DNA of 64,000 bases from NCBI GenBank assembly GCA_021399435.1, contig JAJTUP010000012.1:1116001-1180000 (forward strand), in the 5' to 3' direction. Below are positions 12,647 through 25,606 of the stretch, piece after piece; the first letter of the stretch is position 1; each line of letters opens with the position of its first letter. The DNA comes from Diaporthe sp. PMI_573 (lineage: Eukaryota > Ascomycota > Sordariomycetes > Diaporthales > Diaporthaceae). Both the position numbers and the translations under genes were made by a program. A model generated the notes under the pieces. The model made no database searches. It was not told the origin of the DNA and saw nothing but the letters and a program-made list of their open reading frames with translations.

Positions 12647-13268
12647 GAGAGAGGTCAGAGTCGCCATCGGCACTTCACCCAGGAGGAAGATGCATATTCA
12701 CGATCACGAAGGCACCAGGGAACCGAAATGAAACGTGAGGAAAAGCCACAGCGGTTGCTTCACGCAGGGGGGTGGGGGGTTTCCAACTGGAACACCTGGG
12801 AGACTCATGTTTGGACTAAAACTTAATGCCAAAAGGTGAAATGAGTACATAACACACAGGCCATGATAGACGAAGCATGTGCTGTAAGACGGTGGAACAG
12901 TGAATATGGTCGAGTTGATCTGTGCATGGACCAGACATCCATGCAATGAAGAATACAGGAGGACTCTAAGAATGACGGTCTACAGTGCTCGCAACGCCGG
13001 TGCTGTGTGCTCTAACAAGCCAGCTCGTCCCTCCCCTGCGCAAAATGGACTCGCAGGCTCATGCTCATGCTCATGCTCGTGTTCATGCTCCTATCTATAG
13101 GTCCAGAAAGTCTCTCCCTGCCCCTTTCTCCTACTCGCGCCCTTCATCCGGCTCAAGCGACCACTTTTAACCCAGTGGTGCCGTCGACTCTGCGCTCCGT
13201 TGTGGTCAGCGACGCGGACGAGGAGGGATGAGCAACATTGTTTCCGCCAAGGGTGTCGATGAGAGGCC
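12647..13268. other. Convergent 3' intergenic region (HAM1 / C78 peptidase)
   Basis: It lies between two 3' ends, so no promoter is required. It contains an imperfect CTCATG repeat (CATGCT units) at about 13061-13095. Nothing coding is supported. Confidence 0.55.
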
Positions 13269-14782
13269 TCAGCCTGCGTGTTGACCAAGTTCGTCAGCAC
13301 CTGTCGGGCCGCCCACGGTTCGCGTCTCTTTTGTAACCAACCTCAGAAGCTCGAATTCTCTGTATCGTCTCAGGTACTTGTTGCCTCGCCGGTAAGCCTT
13401 CAGGGCATGGTCCGGGTGCTTGTAAGTGAACTTCTGGCCGACCCTCTCCAAGATGACCGACGAGTCGCGGAACATGGGGTCGAAGACAAGCAGGTTAATC
13501 CCGCCGTCCCTTTGCTTCTCGATCCCGATGATGGTCATCGAGTGGCCGGCATGCTGGAAGTAGATGGGCGGAAGCAAAGTGCAACGCGCCCTGTCCTCCG
13601 GGTCGAATATGCCCTGCTGAAAGTACCTCTCCACCGCCGCCAGCATCTGCGCCTCTGCCTTGCCCGGCTGCTCCTTGTTCTTGAAGCCCTGGGCCTCGCA
13701 TGTAATGCCCAGGGAGACGAACATTGCCTGTGCCTCTGGCGTGCCGATATACTTTCGCGTTCCCAAGATGCCGCCGGTCTCGATCCTGCCCTGCTTGTTG
13801 ATGCCCTTGTCCCACGCGGCCTCGACATAGTCTTGAATATCAAAGACCGAGGGCAACTTTCCGTTGAAGTGATGCGATCCTTCGAATTTGGCCCCAACAA
13901 TGTAGGAGCTCACCGTCTGGATGTTTCTGTAGCCACAGAACCCACCCTCACGTCGGAGCTTTGACACATGCCACGTGCACGGATGGCACAGGTAGGCATA
14001 CTCCGTCGTGGGCGATTGCTGCAACAGTTGGGCTATCACTGGGATCACATCCCGACCGACGGCCTGCCCATACTTTCGAAGGTGGGCGACGAGCCAGTCC
14101 GGCATGCGCTGCTCGCTGTGGTACCGACCCAGCTCGGCCTTGCCAAGCTTGACCGGCGCCTTCTTCGAGACGGCGCCGTTGGTGGCCCTGGAGGGCATGC
14201 CCCCAGCCGTGCTGTCCGTCTTCTTAGGACGCCGCTTGCTCGGCATTGCCAACATGTTCCTCCAGGCGGCGATTGCCCGCTGTTGCTTAGACCTTGGGAT
14301 CTCGACGTAGGTGTCCTCGGATGGTGGATCACCGCTCGACGCCTGCGGATATGGTGCCGAGCGCCTCCCCTCCGGCGCCGCCTGCGGCACGGATGGTTTT
14401 GGTGTTGGTGTACGGGAAGCGACATTGTTCTCCTCTGCCTCGTCCGAGTGCAGCTCCAGGTGGTAGTCCAGCTCGTCCCTAACAAGGACTTCATTACAGT
14501 CGTCAAGGGGACACTGCACATATGCATTTCCGGCTCCGTCCGAATCCTCTGCGGCGTTGGCTGGATCTGGAAGACCCTCATCCGGAACAAAAGGGGACTT
14601 TCCGTCCTCAGGGTGGTGAAGTTCCATGTGCTGGTGTCTAGAGTCAGCGCCACTCCCAGGGGTACAAAGGATGCTGGAATGCCCGGGCGTCGGTTCCGTA
14701 CCATCAACATCTCGTACTCTTCCCGCCATTCGCTCGTCCACCCACAGAATGGGCATTCCATTGAAACTAATGGGTCCGCCAT
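13269..14782 (-). CDS. Zinc-finger C78-family cysteine peptidase (ZUP1/UfSP-like deubiquitinase)
   Basis: Probable papain-fold isopeptidase of family C78, which includes UFM1 proteases and ZUP1/ZUFSP, a K63-ubiquitin-specific deubiquitinase of the DNA-damage response; Mug105 is the fission yeast member. Exons 14782-14702 and 14630-13269 give 480 aa. The 73-nt intron lies inside the first zinc finger: CPFCGWTSEWREEYEMLM joins HMELHHPEDG, rebuilding C-x2-C ... H-x3-H. A second C2H2 finger follows (CPLDDCNEVL ... HLELH). After a disordered basic linker comes the C78 domain with Cys in GGFCGYRNIQ, His in HAGHSMTIIGIE and Asp in LLVFDPMF, so the triad looks intact. Without the intron the first finger would be lost, which supports this start. 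The substrate (ubiquitin or a UFM1-like protein) is not decided by sequence; ZUP1-like is the better guess given the N-terminal fingers. Confidence 0.87.
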
Positions 14783-15446
14783 CTTTGCGTCTTTCTCTGC
14801 TTCCAGTAGATTAGAGCACAAAAATGGTGAGTTGTGGGAGGGTGATCAAATAACGAAGCAGGCCTGGGGTGTGTTGATGTGTGATTGGGGCCATCAGGTT
14901 ATTCTTAGTGTCAGGCACTCATGTCCGACTCTGACGGGTTCACAGCCACATGACCACCGTGAACAGACATGCACCCGTCGAGTCTGTCGCCCAGGCGATG
15001 TGGATATATAAGCAGTGCTCGGGCGATTGTTGCAACTCATCCATATACTCACTCGGTGAGCTGAAATTCCAGTCACCTACCCGCGTCTCTCACTGCTTCT
15101 CGGAAAGGGGAGGTGCTACGGGCGGCGATTCCGAAAATGGAAACAGCCCCCTGAGGCCACTCCACTCCACCCGGTGCTGGACGGCTACACGGTGCTGGCA
15201 GCAAGCACACGGTCTTGACGATTCTGTCCGCATCATCTGATGATTAATTTTGTCTCTTGCGCACCCTCTTTAATTTTCATGCGAGGAAGGTATCTCTAGA
15301 CAGTAAATGCTCGCACCATAGCAATACGCTCGACCGTTTTGCCTCTACCCATCTTGAATCAAATCCTCCAAGTCTTTCGGCATGCCAACCAGCCAGCCAG
15401 CCCTAAGATAAGATGCAAGTTGGTAGGTTGCAAGTGGAACAAGAGA
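14783..15446. other. Intergenic region upstream of the C78 peptidase, downstream of SES1
   Basis: It should hold the peptidase promoter and the SES1 3' UTR. A long plus-strand open frame crossing from the peptidase gene is a shadow. No other feature is supported. Confidence 0.55.
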
Positions 15447-17112
15447 CTAGACAGAGGCCTCCTTCAGCTTCTCCGCCACCTTCTCTACAGCGCCAGCCGC
15501 TGCGCCAGCCGCGCCCTTTGCGGCGTCCTTGGGCTTGGAGCCCTTGTTCTCCTTCGCCTTCTGCTTCTGAGAGGTCGTGTCCTTAGGCAGCTCCTTGGTG
15601 AACGGAATGAACTCGGGAGCACCAGGCATGTATTTCCGCAGTGGCTCAGGTACCCTCAGACCCTTTGAGAGATAGGTTAGATCAAGACTCTGCGGTCAAC
15701 TGGGAGAGCCAGAACTTACATCTTCGGTCTGGTAATTCTCAAGGATGCAGCACATGGCACGGGTGGTGGCACACAGTGTCGAGTTGAGACAGTGGACGTA
15801 GCTCTTCTTGATGTCCGTCTGCTTCTTGTTGCCAAACCTGATCTCCAGGCCTCGGGACTGGTAGTCGGTGCAGTTGGAGCACGAGACAAGCTCCTTGTAC
15901 TCGCCCTGGAATGGGAACCATGCCTCCAGGTCGTACTTCTTGGCGGCAGCGTTGTTCAGGGCCCCCGAGACGATCGCAACGATCTGATACGGCAGGCCGA
16001 GGGACTTGTAGAACGCCTCGGAGGCGCCAATCATCTCATCGAACATCTCCCACGACTTCTCAGGGTCGGTCAGCACAAACTGCTCAACCTTTGTGAACTC
16101 GTGCACCCGGAAGATGCCCCAGGCATCACGGCCGTGTGCTCCTGCCTCTCTCCTGTAGCAGCTGGAGTATCCACCGTACTTGATGGGCAGCTCCGACTTC
16201 TGCAGCCACTCATCCGCGTGGAAGGCCGAGATCGGTTGCTCCGAGGTGGCGATGAGGTACTTGTCGTTCTGGGGCTCTCCGTCGACAACCTTGTAGAGCT
16301 CCTCGTCGAAGTCGGAGAGCTGGGCGGTCTTGGCCATCATGCCCTTCAGCATGAACTGGGGCGCCTGCAGCGCAGTGTATCCGCGGTTCATCAGGAACTC
16401 CAGACCATAGTTGATCAGGGCCTGGTTGAGGAACGTGCCCCAGTTCTTGAGGAAGTAGCCACGGTGGCCCACGACCTTGGTCCCACGCTCCGGGTCATAT
16501 CCGTCTATCCGGGTGAGGACCTCGTGGTGGGACAGGACGTCCTTCTTCTCGACAGTGACGCCCTCAGGGGCCCACGTCCGAAGGACCTCGTTGTTTGCCT
16601 CGTCGTTGGAAACGGGGACGGAATCGTGCACGATGTTGCCAATTGTGTTTAGTTTCGCGTTCAAGGAGGCCAACTTCTCGCTGGCAGAGTCTATGAGCTC
16701 CTTCTTGGACTTCTCGAGAGTGGCCTTCTCTTGGAGAAGCTCGTCTGCATTCTCCTTATTCTGCCCAGGGGACGATCAGCTGCGGTTGCCCCTCAACGTG
16801 TTGGGTAGGCGGGGTTGGGCTGTGGGCGACGAACCCTCTTCCTCAGGCCAATCGCCTTCTGGGTCTCGTTGATCTTGCTGTTGAGCTGCGTCGCAGCGTA
16901 CAGAGTCTTGCGGTGGTCATCCCATGCTGCGATGATCTCGTCAACAATCTCGACAGGAGCGCCACGGCGGCGTTGCGACTCCCTGCAAATGCTTGGTCAA
17001 TCGTGTGCTTCCTAGACGACAGCGACACTCGGGTCAGAGTGCTGGGCAGGACGCACTTGATCTTCTCCGGGTTTCCGCCACGGTCGGCAATAAAGTCGGT
17101 AACGTCAAGCAT
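15447..17112 (-). CDS. SES1: Cytosolic seryl-tRNA synthetase
   Basis: Charges tRNA-Ser with serine (class II synthetase). Exons 17112-17057, 16982-16835, 16760-15720 and 15662-15447 give 486 aa. The N-terminus [19 protein letters not shown] and the following charged segments form the tRNA-binding coiled-coil arm ([16 protein letters not shown]..., [20 protein letters not shown]). The catalytic core shows class II motif 2 ([33 protein letters not shown]), the serine-specific [20 protein letters not shown], and motif 3 ([31 protein letters not shown]), which is split by the last intron. The last exon adds a Lys/Ala-rich tail of about 40 residues ([20 protein letters not shown]...); fungal SerRS often has a basic C-terminal extension, and this one is long. 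No mitochondrial presequence is seen. Confidence 0.95.
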
Positions 17113-18109
17113 GCTGAGATCGTATTCTAGGCCCGTTTGCTGTTTGTGTGGCCTTTCGTTTTTGGTTGAAGTTTTGTCCTGGATCTGGTCTTTTGTCGGC
17201 TCTCAGCAGCACCAGGTACCAGGGTACCTGTGGTGGGCGGGGTGTCGGCGATCAGCTGGGTAAAGCATTGGCCGATCTCTGTTGAGTCAGAGTGGGCTCG
17301 GAGCACAGGACTCTGGATATCCAGGTACCTCGGTACCTGCAATCTTGGAGGGGCATGAGGGGTCAATTTAATTGCAAGCAGGTGAGAGCTTCTTGGTCTT
17401 ATGTAGACACACAAGATGACTCTTAGCCAGCACAAACGATTTCAAAGTGACTAACTCGGCCAGACTTGTATCTCAATCTGCCTATATTGGAAACATCACA
17501 CCCTCTGGTCTCGGGTGCCCGACTCCACACAGCCGCCATCGGGCCTGCCGCTGGGCAAAATAGTAGCAGTATGTGATGACTAGCAAAGTGTTGACTCTTG
17601 TCTGAAGGAGATGGTGGGACCTCCCATATTGGATCGTGTCCATGGCAGTACGAGCAATTACCGGGACATGGTCGACTGGGTTTTGGTTTCTACCTCGGCA
17701 TAAGTAGCAACAATTCATGGCTACTCCTCGATAGCACCCGACAACTCTGTCTCCCCTCAGACAGGCCCTCAGAGGGCAGGACAACATTCCCGTCCATGCA
17801 TTGGATCACATTTTGCGAATCAAATCATACAGTGAGAATTGAAACATCTAGGCCTGTCAAGCCAAGCCTCATAGGTATCATTGTCGTCAGCCACGTCAGC
17901 CATCCAAACCCACTTGGTGTTCCAGTAACGTATTCAAGCTATGCGCATGCAGGCAACCGGTCTTCCTCCAATCATTACCAACCGGTTTGGCCATGTTTGA
18001 AACCATGGCAAAGAGTCTTGCATCCGGAAAGGTGCACCATCGGTGCAACCTGGAATTACTCTTGGGGTTTGCCGGCCTAGACTCAAAAATCGCTTCAGCC
18101 ACTGTTCCT
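17113..18109. other. Intergenic region: SES1 promoter and Rheb 3' end
   Basis: No gene supported. Two GGTACC pairs occur close together, at about 17211-17232 (CAGGTACCAGGGTACCTG) and 17321-17339 (CCAGGTACCTCGGTACCTG), the first about 100 bp upstream of the SES1 start codon. They are candidate regulatory palindromes, function unknown. Confidence 0.5.
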
Positions 18110-19017
18110 TCACATCAATATGCACTTGCCACCGGCGGGAGGCTCATTAGGGTTCTGCGCCTTTTCGATCTGTGCGATGAGAAGATCAAAGCCCCTGCCA
18201 ACGTTCTCGTTATAGCGAGCGCTGGCTTCGGTCCAGGCACAATTGTACTTCTCGGACAGCTTCTTCCCATCATCTGTGGTGACCTGGCGCTGCTCGGGGC
18301 GGAGATCGCTCTTGTTGCCCACAATGACAATGGGGACCCACTCGACGCCCTGCAAAGAAGTGGCAATAGCCAGTCAGTATGTTGGTTTGCAATCAAGTCG
18401 TGACCGGTTTGAAAAAGTAGGTTGTCCGGGGTTTCGGGGTGGGGAAAGAGCGAGCAGGTCGCAGGGAGACCAAGCCTACCAGGTGATTCAGGAGCTTCTC
18501 CCGGATGACTTGAACCATCTCGAAGGACTGGAGCGATGCAACCGAGTAGACCAGCATGTAGCCGTGGATGCCGATAAAGTGCTTGCTGTTCATTATGCTG
18601 TACTCATCCTACGTGCAGCAGCAAAGGCCCGGGTCAGCCGCTGGGCGCGTGCATGGGTCAAGGGCCATTGGGAAGACTTACTTGTCCAGCGGTGTCGATG
18701 ATCTCTGTCGAGAACTCCTGGCCTTTGTACTTGATGATCTTGCTGAAGGTGTTTTCAATTGTAGGGTAGTAGCTCTCGACAAAGTGACCGTCGACAAACT
18801 GCACCGCAAGGGACGACTTGCCTGTGTTGTCGCGTGAGTTCTCCAATCGCAGTTGCAAGCATGTGACAGCCAGCATCCCACGCGGCCGCCGACAGCAACG
18901 AGCACGTCCGTGGCAAAATCGTGAGGAATTGGTAATGACAGAGCAGTCAAGCCCGGGAGACTTACCAACAGATCGGCTGCCGACAATAGCAACCTTCCTT
19001 GACTTTGACGGTGCCAT
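18110..19017 (-). CDS. RHB1: Rheb-type small GTPase (TORC1/arginine uptake regulator)
   Basis: Ras-family GTPase; Rheb activates TORC1 in many eukaryotes and controls basic amino-acid uptake in yeasts. Exons 19017-18966, 18821-18682, 18608-18480 and 18349-18110 give 186 aa. All G motifs are present: G1 GSRSVGKSSLAV (the Rheb-typical Arg after the first Gly pair), effector loop ESYYPTIENTF, G3 DTAGQDEYSIM, G4 GNKSDL, and G5-like EASARYN. The C-terminus GGKCILM is a CaaX box, so the protein is expected to be prenylated and membrane-bound. Introns interrupt the P-loop (after SVG) and G3 (after DTAGQ), and the joined protein matches Rheb throughout. No TSC gene lies nearby. Confidence 0.95.
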
Positions 19018-20037
19018 CACTCCTATGGGGAGGTAACTCAGGTGCTTCCAGTCCTCGATTCCACACTTGACGGTTCTATACTTGTTGGGATCGTCTTCAC
19101 CTCTAGGTGTTATCTAGAGATGGATTGGCGGCCTGAATAGGGTATGAAGCCCGATTCAGACTGGAGGGAGGTATTGGGGAGAGGTGAGGTGTGGTCGGAA
19201 TGGAGGGTGTGGAGGACGGCGTGAAAGTGAAGGAAAGGGCAGCGGCAGGATTGTTGCCCCCCAATGCACCTTACGTCGATTGAATGCTACAGTGGGGGGA
19301 CACCGGGCAGGCACACAGCCATGTGTTGAGCTTCTAGAACACTAGCCGCCCAGCCCGCTTGGAACAACTGGGTACCACCTGGCGCGAAGAGTAGGTAGGG
19401 ATCACAGATCTAGGTACCTAGGTACGCAGGTGGCAGTGCTTGGAACAGACATACCCGTGGCTCTGGCATACAAGCCCCTGTCCGGCCGCGACCTGCTCAA
19501 CCTTCCGCATATCCCACCTAGGCAGCTTTAACCCAGGCTGCCAGGCAAGTCATTCTGCACCCTCCACGGGATGTGAACATTCTGGAATGCACGTGGAATT
19601 CTTGCGGACAGCCACATCCAATTGCTACGTGTACAACATACCTAGTAGTGTACCATTGTAAGGCACTCCCAAACTCTTAGTCAAAGGCCCTGCTAGCTCC
19701 AGGTGTATTGTATCGTGTGTCTGGTTTTTTCTATCGATCAAGCAAGTCCCTGGCATCCAGAGACCATTTCTGTGTATCATAAACATCGTAACATCGTACA
19801 CCGCTCAAGCTATGAACACCTCCTAATCTACTGAACGGCCTCACAATCCTCCAAAGGGGTATTATTGTTTTTTTTTTCAAGCCAACCAGCCGCTCCACCA
19901 AAATTGCATTCCTGTCAGGGTGCAATACCTCTGAGCATTGCTGCCGGAAAACCTCCCTTTCTTAACCAACACCATTGCTCAAAATGATATGAGGGGCCTG
20001 CAAAATGCCCCCGGGTTCACATGAGTATTCTTCACCC
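19018..20037. other. Intergenic region: Rheb promoter and WAPL 3' end
   Basis: No coding sequence supported. It holds an exact TACCTAGGTA palindrome at 19415-19424, about 400 bp upstream of the Rheb start codon, and a T-run near 19868-19878. Confidence 0.55.
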
Positions 20038-22627
20038 TCATGCGTAGCTTTCCAGTCGCTCCACAAGGCCCTGCAGCTTCGTGGTGAAGCTCGAATACAG
20101 TGGTGCCTGGCCATCACCGGCCTGTGCGATTGCATCGTCCGTCATACGGTGGTATGCGATGAACTCGCGTATCGACACCAGTAAAGGCGCAAGATTTCCT
20201 GCTTTGTGCATAGAGCTGAATCGCTTCCGCACTGGTTCGTACAGGGACATGTACCCAAGCAGCAAAGATAGGTACCCGGAGGCAACGTTCAACTGGCTCT
20301 TCTCGACCGAATCCGCCTGCAATGGATATTAGTTTCAATTCCATCTCAGCTCAGTTATACCTTGAAGCGAAAAGCAATCTTACCTCGGATGTGGCTGCGT
20401 GATGATTGAGGAAGAGCCGAATAAGCCTGTCGAGTGGGGCCTGGTTGTCATCTTGGGCATTCAGAAGAGCTCCGCCTGTATTACGATCGTGCTCGGAGAA
20501 GTTGATCATGACGCCCAACATCAGCAGTAGCGACTCGAGGTGGCTGTTGAAGAGGTCTGTATCGTCGATCGCAGCTGTCGCCGTCTGAAAGGTATCACAC
20601 AGCGCATTGGCGAGCGTGTGCACGGTTCCCTTCTCTATAAATGCAGTCGCAGCGTCATGATTGTTGTTCGCGGTGTTGAGGGTCAGCTTCAGGACAAGGA
20701 GACCAACTTCACCAAGACGACCATTGCCGCGGCGGAGCGTAGTGCCGAGCGTATCTGCAATGATCGGGAGGTGCTTGAAAGTCCATCTATCCTTCGACTC
20801 GGTCTGCATGGCCTGGACTGAGTATGACTCCAGTAGCGAGAGTGCCAGATGAAAGTCTATAGATTCATCTGTGCGCGGGTACTTCCAAGAATCGGGCTCG
20901 GCATCTGCCAACAAAGAGAATAGATGATCTGTCACTTCGGGAGAGAAGAGTTCGCCCTCGACCGGCCCAGAGTGCTTAACAACAAGTTCCAGGGCCTTGA
21001 GAGCCAACCTTCTGGGTGACAGCATAAAAGGCGTGGTCGGTTCCCAGATTGGGAGGATGAGAAGGGATGCCTTCAGCTTCGACATGGCCTGCTGTCCATT
21101 TCTCGATAGGTTGCTTGTCCTGTCCTTGGAAATCGGTTGGATGTCTGCCGGGATGGTGAGGAGCCGTTTGAGAAGCAATGAGAAGCCCTGGCCTTGGAGC
21201 TGGCTCATGATATGGGTTGACGCCGTTGATGCGAGCAGTGTTGTCAAGATAGCCACAAGCGCATATCCAGCAATGATGTCAGTCTCTTTGCCGACCTGCT
21301 CGAATAGGCTCCTGTCGCCGTTGTGATCGCGGAACTTGCGAACAAAGCTCTTGTCTGACATTTTCTGTGAGAGCTCCACCATGGCATTCCGCCTGCTGGG
21401 TGTAGTCTTGCCGCTTGGTCGGCCAATCCGCGCAAGCAAGTCTTCGATCTCGTCCGCAAACCTGCTATTCGCGCCAGCCTGTCTGAGCTCGTGTATGCTA
21501 CGCACGGCACCCTTAGTGAACGGTTCGTCCTCATCGTCTTCATCCATATCAAACTGGGAACCCCCAGTGGGAAGGAGAGGCTCTTTCAGCCACGCGTCCT
21601 CGTCGACAGTCTCCAGGCCACCGACTGAACTGCCTTCGGCAAGAAGTGTTCTCCGGGCACTGTAGGTCACTTTGGGGCCTGATCTCTTTTTTGCAGACTC
21701 TGGGCGCCCAAAACTCTTGGGAATCTTTGGCTCAGGTGTAGTAGGGAAGGTTGGCAGATCCTGTGGCTCTGGCGTCTGCCGCGAGGCCTGAGGCAAGTCA
21801 ACAGGATCGTCATCCTCGTCCGAGCTCTCGTCCGCCTGAGCGGCCAGCTCGTCGATCAACCTTTTTCGCTTCCGTGTTCCAGATCCATGCTGGCGTTGTG
21901 AGTCACTAGTAGTGGGGCCGACCATTTTGGAAGTTGATGCCTTTTCTTGGCGGTTTCCTGATATGCTGCGCGGGGTCTGACCTGGACGGAAGGGGATCTG
22001 CGTCTGCGCCTGCACGGGCTCTTTCCTGATTTTGTTGATGCTCAAGGTCTTGAGGTTCTTGGGGATCGCTGGAGAGAAGGGAACACTTTTGGAAGGAGCG
22101 TCTTTCATTGTTGTTTCCTTTGTTGCCACTTTGGTCGAGCCGGAAGAAGAGACTCGCAAGATAGATTTCGGTTTTGATGTTTTTGGGATGGTTTTTGGTG
22201 GCGGCATGGCCTCGTGAGGTGGTGATGGAAGAGATGGAGGCGGCGATGGTGGGGTCGAGTACGCGCGCGCGCGAAAGGCTCGAGAATCGCCTTGACTGGG
22301 CGACGTTCTCCTTCTCTTCGGATCCGGAAGGACCTTTGCCTTCGCGACGGGCGCTGGTTTTGGGGGGACCTCAGGAACGCGGCGTGCCTTGTGCTGATCC
22401 ATCTTGCGACCGTACTGTTTGAACTTGGACTTGGACAACGTGACAACCGGGCTACTAATCTCGTCGTCATCTTGGAAGTCCCAGATGGTACTTGATTCAA
22501 GCGGAGCGGTCACACTCCGTCCATCTTTCCCCTTTTCCTCCGGGCGCGACCTTCGTCCAAAGGCCTTGCTGTATGTTGTGACGCGCCTGTTGCGGGAGAA
22601 GCCGGCGCCCTTTGGGGTGGCCATCAT
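20038..22627 (-). CDS. WPL1: WAPL/Wpl1 cohesin-release factor
   Basis: Nuclear factor that, with Pds5, opens cohesin rings and limits sister-chromatid cohesion and loop size. Exons 22627-20384 and 20316-20038 give 840 aa. The N-terminal half (about residues 1-420) is low-complexity, Pro/Ser/Lys-rich and probably disordered, with SPSQ/TP sites and basic patches such as RKRKR. The conserved WAPL domain starts near FTKGAVRSIHELRQAGANSRFADEIEDLLARI and runs as helical repeats to the C-terminus (KSFVRKFRDHNGDRSLFEQV, YLSLLLGYMSLYEPVRKRFSS). Two adjacent Met codons (22627 and 22624) are possible starts; the further upstream in-frame start is TTG and unlikely. The single intron lies near the 3' end. 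Confidence 0.92.
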
Positions 22628-23633
22628 CGGGTTCGGTTTCAGATGGCGGCGTTCGTTTCTGGTAGGAGTTGTGGTCGGGGCGGGGCTTGGATGCAATAGA
22701 GCGTGTGCGGAGCAGGAATCGACATTTGACGGTTGTGGGCAGTTTATGCAAGTGCCGCATCAAACGACTCAATGGAATACACCGCTGACGCGACTGGCAG
22801 GGGCGGGTGGGAGACTAGGAAGCTGATCAGCGCAGAGGTTGGGCATGGACGAGGGACTTCCGCCTTCTTATTCCGCCTTGTCAGGCTCTTGTGTGTGAAT
22901 GGAGCCGTGTGGTCTGTTCGCATCTGCTGGGTGGAGGTTGTTGAATGAGTTTAATGGGCGAAAGCGGTTGCAACCAGGTTTTGTCTGTTGATGGATGCGA
23001 CCAAAAACAAAGGCTGGGCCGACAGTCCTGGACGTTTCGCCAGTCAGGGGTCCTCTTTGCGCTAAGGATGCAACACCCGTTGGACGGGGAGGGGGTCGTC
23101 ATTCCCCCAGAGGGGACCCGACTGGCAGGCATGATAAGCGGCATCACTGCCTAGGTACGGAGTACATATATTTATACGGTAGGTGGTGCTGGCAGGGGGA
23201 GCAGCAGCAGCAGCAGCCAAGGAGCTACTACTCGGTAGGTACCAATCACCGGGTTGATAGGCTGGGAAGTACCTACGGCAAACCTCTAGCACAGCACGCT
23301 CCAGCCCCGCTTGCCCGCGATAGGCACTGTCGACGGACTGGCCTTATCACACCCTTCAGGGCTAAATCGGTCTTAGCTAGGCAGAGCCCCAGCTTCAAAA
23401 GGGCCTGTATTTCACCCGAGCACCCCTCAGCTCTTACTTAAAGCGAGTATAGTTTCTCGAGGGTCAAACATTCTTTGCTCCTGTGAGAAGAAGGTGAAGA
23501 AGCCGAGGAAAAGGACAAGGAAGATCCAATTACCATACCCTGAGGATTATCCCTACTATAGTATTTCAAGCGCATGAACAGGTCCAATATCACGAACCCC
23601 ACACGCACCTAACCGGCACACCTGAGCATCACG
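22628..23633. other. Divergent promoter region, WAPL / uracil phosphoribosyltransferase
   Basis: About 1 kb between two start codons. It contains TGCCTAGGTA (23149-23158) running straight into TACGGAGTA, a GTAGGTACC sequence near 23236, and a CAG-rich run near 23203-23217. No gene or RNA is supported. Confidence 0.55.
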
Positions 23634-24634
<1,001 letters not shown>

Positions 24635-25028
24635 AGCTGCGCCGTCATACCACTGTCCGGTAAAAATGCCCCATGCCCTTCTTCTATCCGCAACTCATTC
24701 AACGAAGTTGAGCCCGCTGACATCCGCCCCACAAGCTCACTGGTCCATTGGCCAAGGCGCTGGTGCTCAAATCCGAGTAATCGCACGCAGGCCGGTCTGC
24801 TTCCGCAATTCCCCCTTCGGTAGCTCCAGGTTGTGTTATCTTGATGGATAGGCTGCAACCATCTCTTCGTCGAACACTTGACTATCGTAGTAGACGGCGT
24901 CATCGCCTCGGCGGTATCATGATAAAGTATACGTGCCCAAGCCATACGTGGCAGACCACATTTGGTGACGGCGGGCTTCCGCCTAGTCAGGAGTCGCCAG
25001 CCGACAGCCTGTCCAAGATGTTTCTCAT
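24635..25028. other. Convergent 3' region (UPRT / ELF1)
   Basis: 394 bp between two stop codons. Nothing beyond expected 3' UTR sequence is seen. Confidence 0.6.
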
Positions 25029-25606
25029 TTAATACTCGTCGTCTGCAACGATCCCTTCTCCGCTGTATTGATGGCCGTCGTCGCTGTTGTTGGCTGTGTC
25101 TCTGTCCTTGCGCGTGCCGCGACTTGCCTCGGCGTAGTCACGCACAGTTGTGCTGCCTCCGTCCTTAGCAACCTCCTCTGCCGCATCGACCCATTCACCG
25201 TAGACGTCCACCGCGGCCGACAGGTCTGTTGCGCTCGTGCTGGTTAGCCATGTTCCATGCCATACCCGGATACCAAGTGCGAGCATAGGGTAGGGCAGGG
25301 TAGGGAAGGGTCTGGTCTGGTCTGGTTCTGGGGGATTAAGCGTACAATTGACGGTACACTGGAAGCGCTGCCCGCAGACTTTGCACTCCAACGAGCCGAC
25401 ACCGGCTTTCTTGTCGATCTTGACGGTTACTGAGTTCTCATGGTTGCAGAAGAGGCAGGTGAAGACGGTGGGGAGAGGGTCGCCCTGGAGAGCCGTGGCA
25501 GGGCCAAGTTAGTCGTTGCGCAAACATTTGAAAGACGGACGAGACGGGGCCAACCAACCCTCTTCTTGCCCTGGGGCGCACGGGAGCTCTTCTTGCGCTT
25601 TCCCAT
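25029..25606 (-). CDS. ELF1: Transcription elongation factor ELF1 (zinc-ribbon)
   Basis: Small RNA polymerase II elongation factor that helps the polymerase through nucleosomes. Exons 25606-25559, 25484-25346 and 25225-25029 give 127 aa. The joined protein shows the basic start MGKRKKSSRAPQGKKR, then the zinc ribbon with CLFC and CKVC (C-x2-C pairs) in TVFTCLFCNHENSVTVKID and GSLECKVCGQRFQCTVN, and the signature YLSAAVDVYGEWVDAAEEV, split across intron 2. The C-terminal tail is acidic/polar as in the family. It lies between the two uracil-metabolism genes, on the opposite strand, with no known functional link to them. Confidence 0.95.

Noticed and set aside
13968..15011. 347-aa plus-strand open frame across the C78 peptidase gene
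   Set aside because: It is the reverse-strand shadow of a GC-rich real gene; the encoded protein is Arg/Leu/Gly-rich without family features, while the minus strand gives a complete zinc-finger peptidase.
15792..16652. 286-aa plus-strand open frame antisense to SES1
   Set aside because: Codon-bias shadow; the minus strand encodes conserved synthetase motifs over the same bases.
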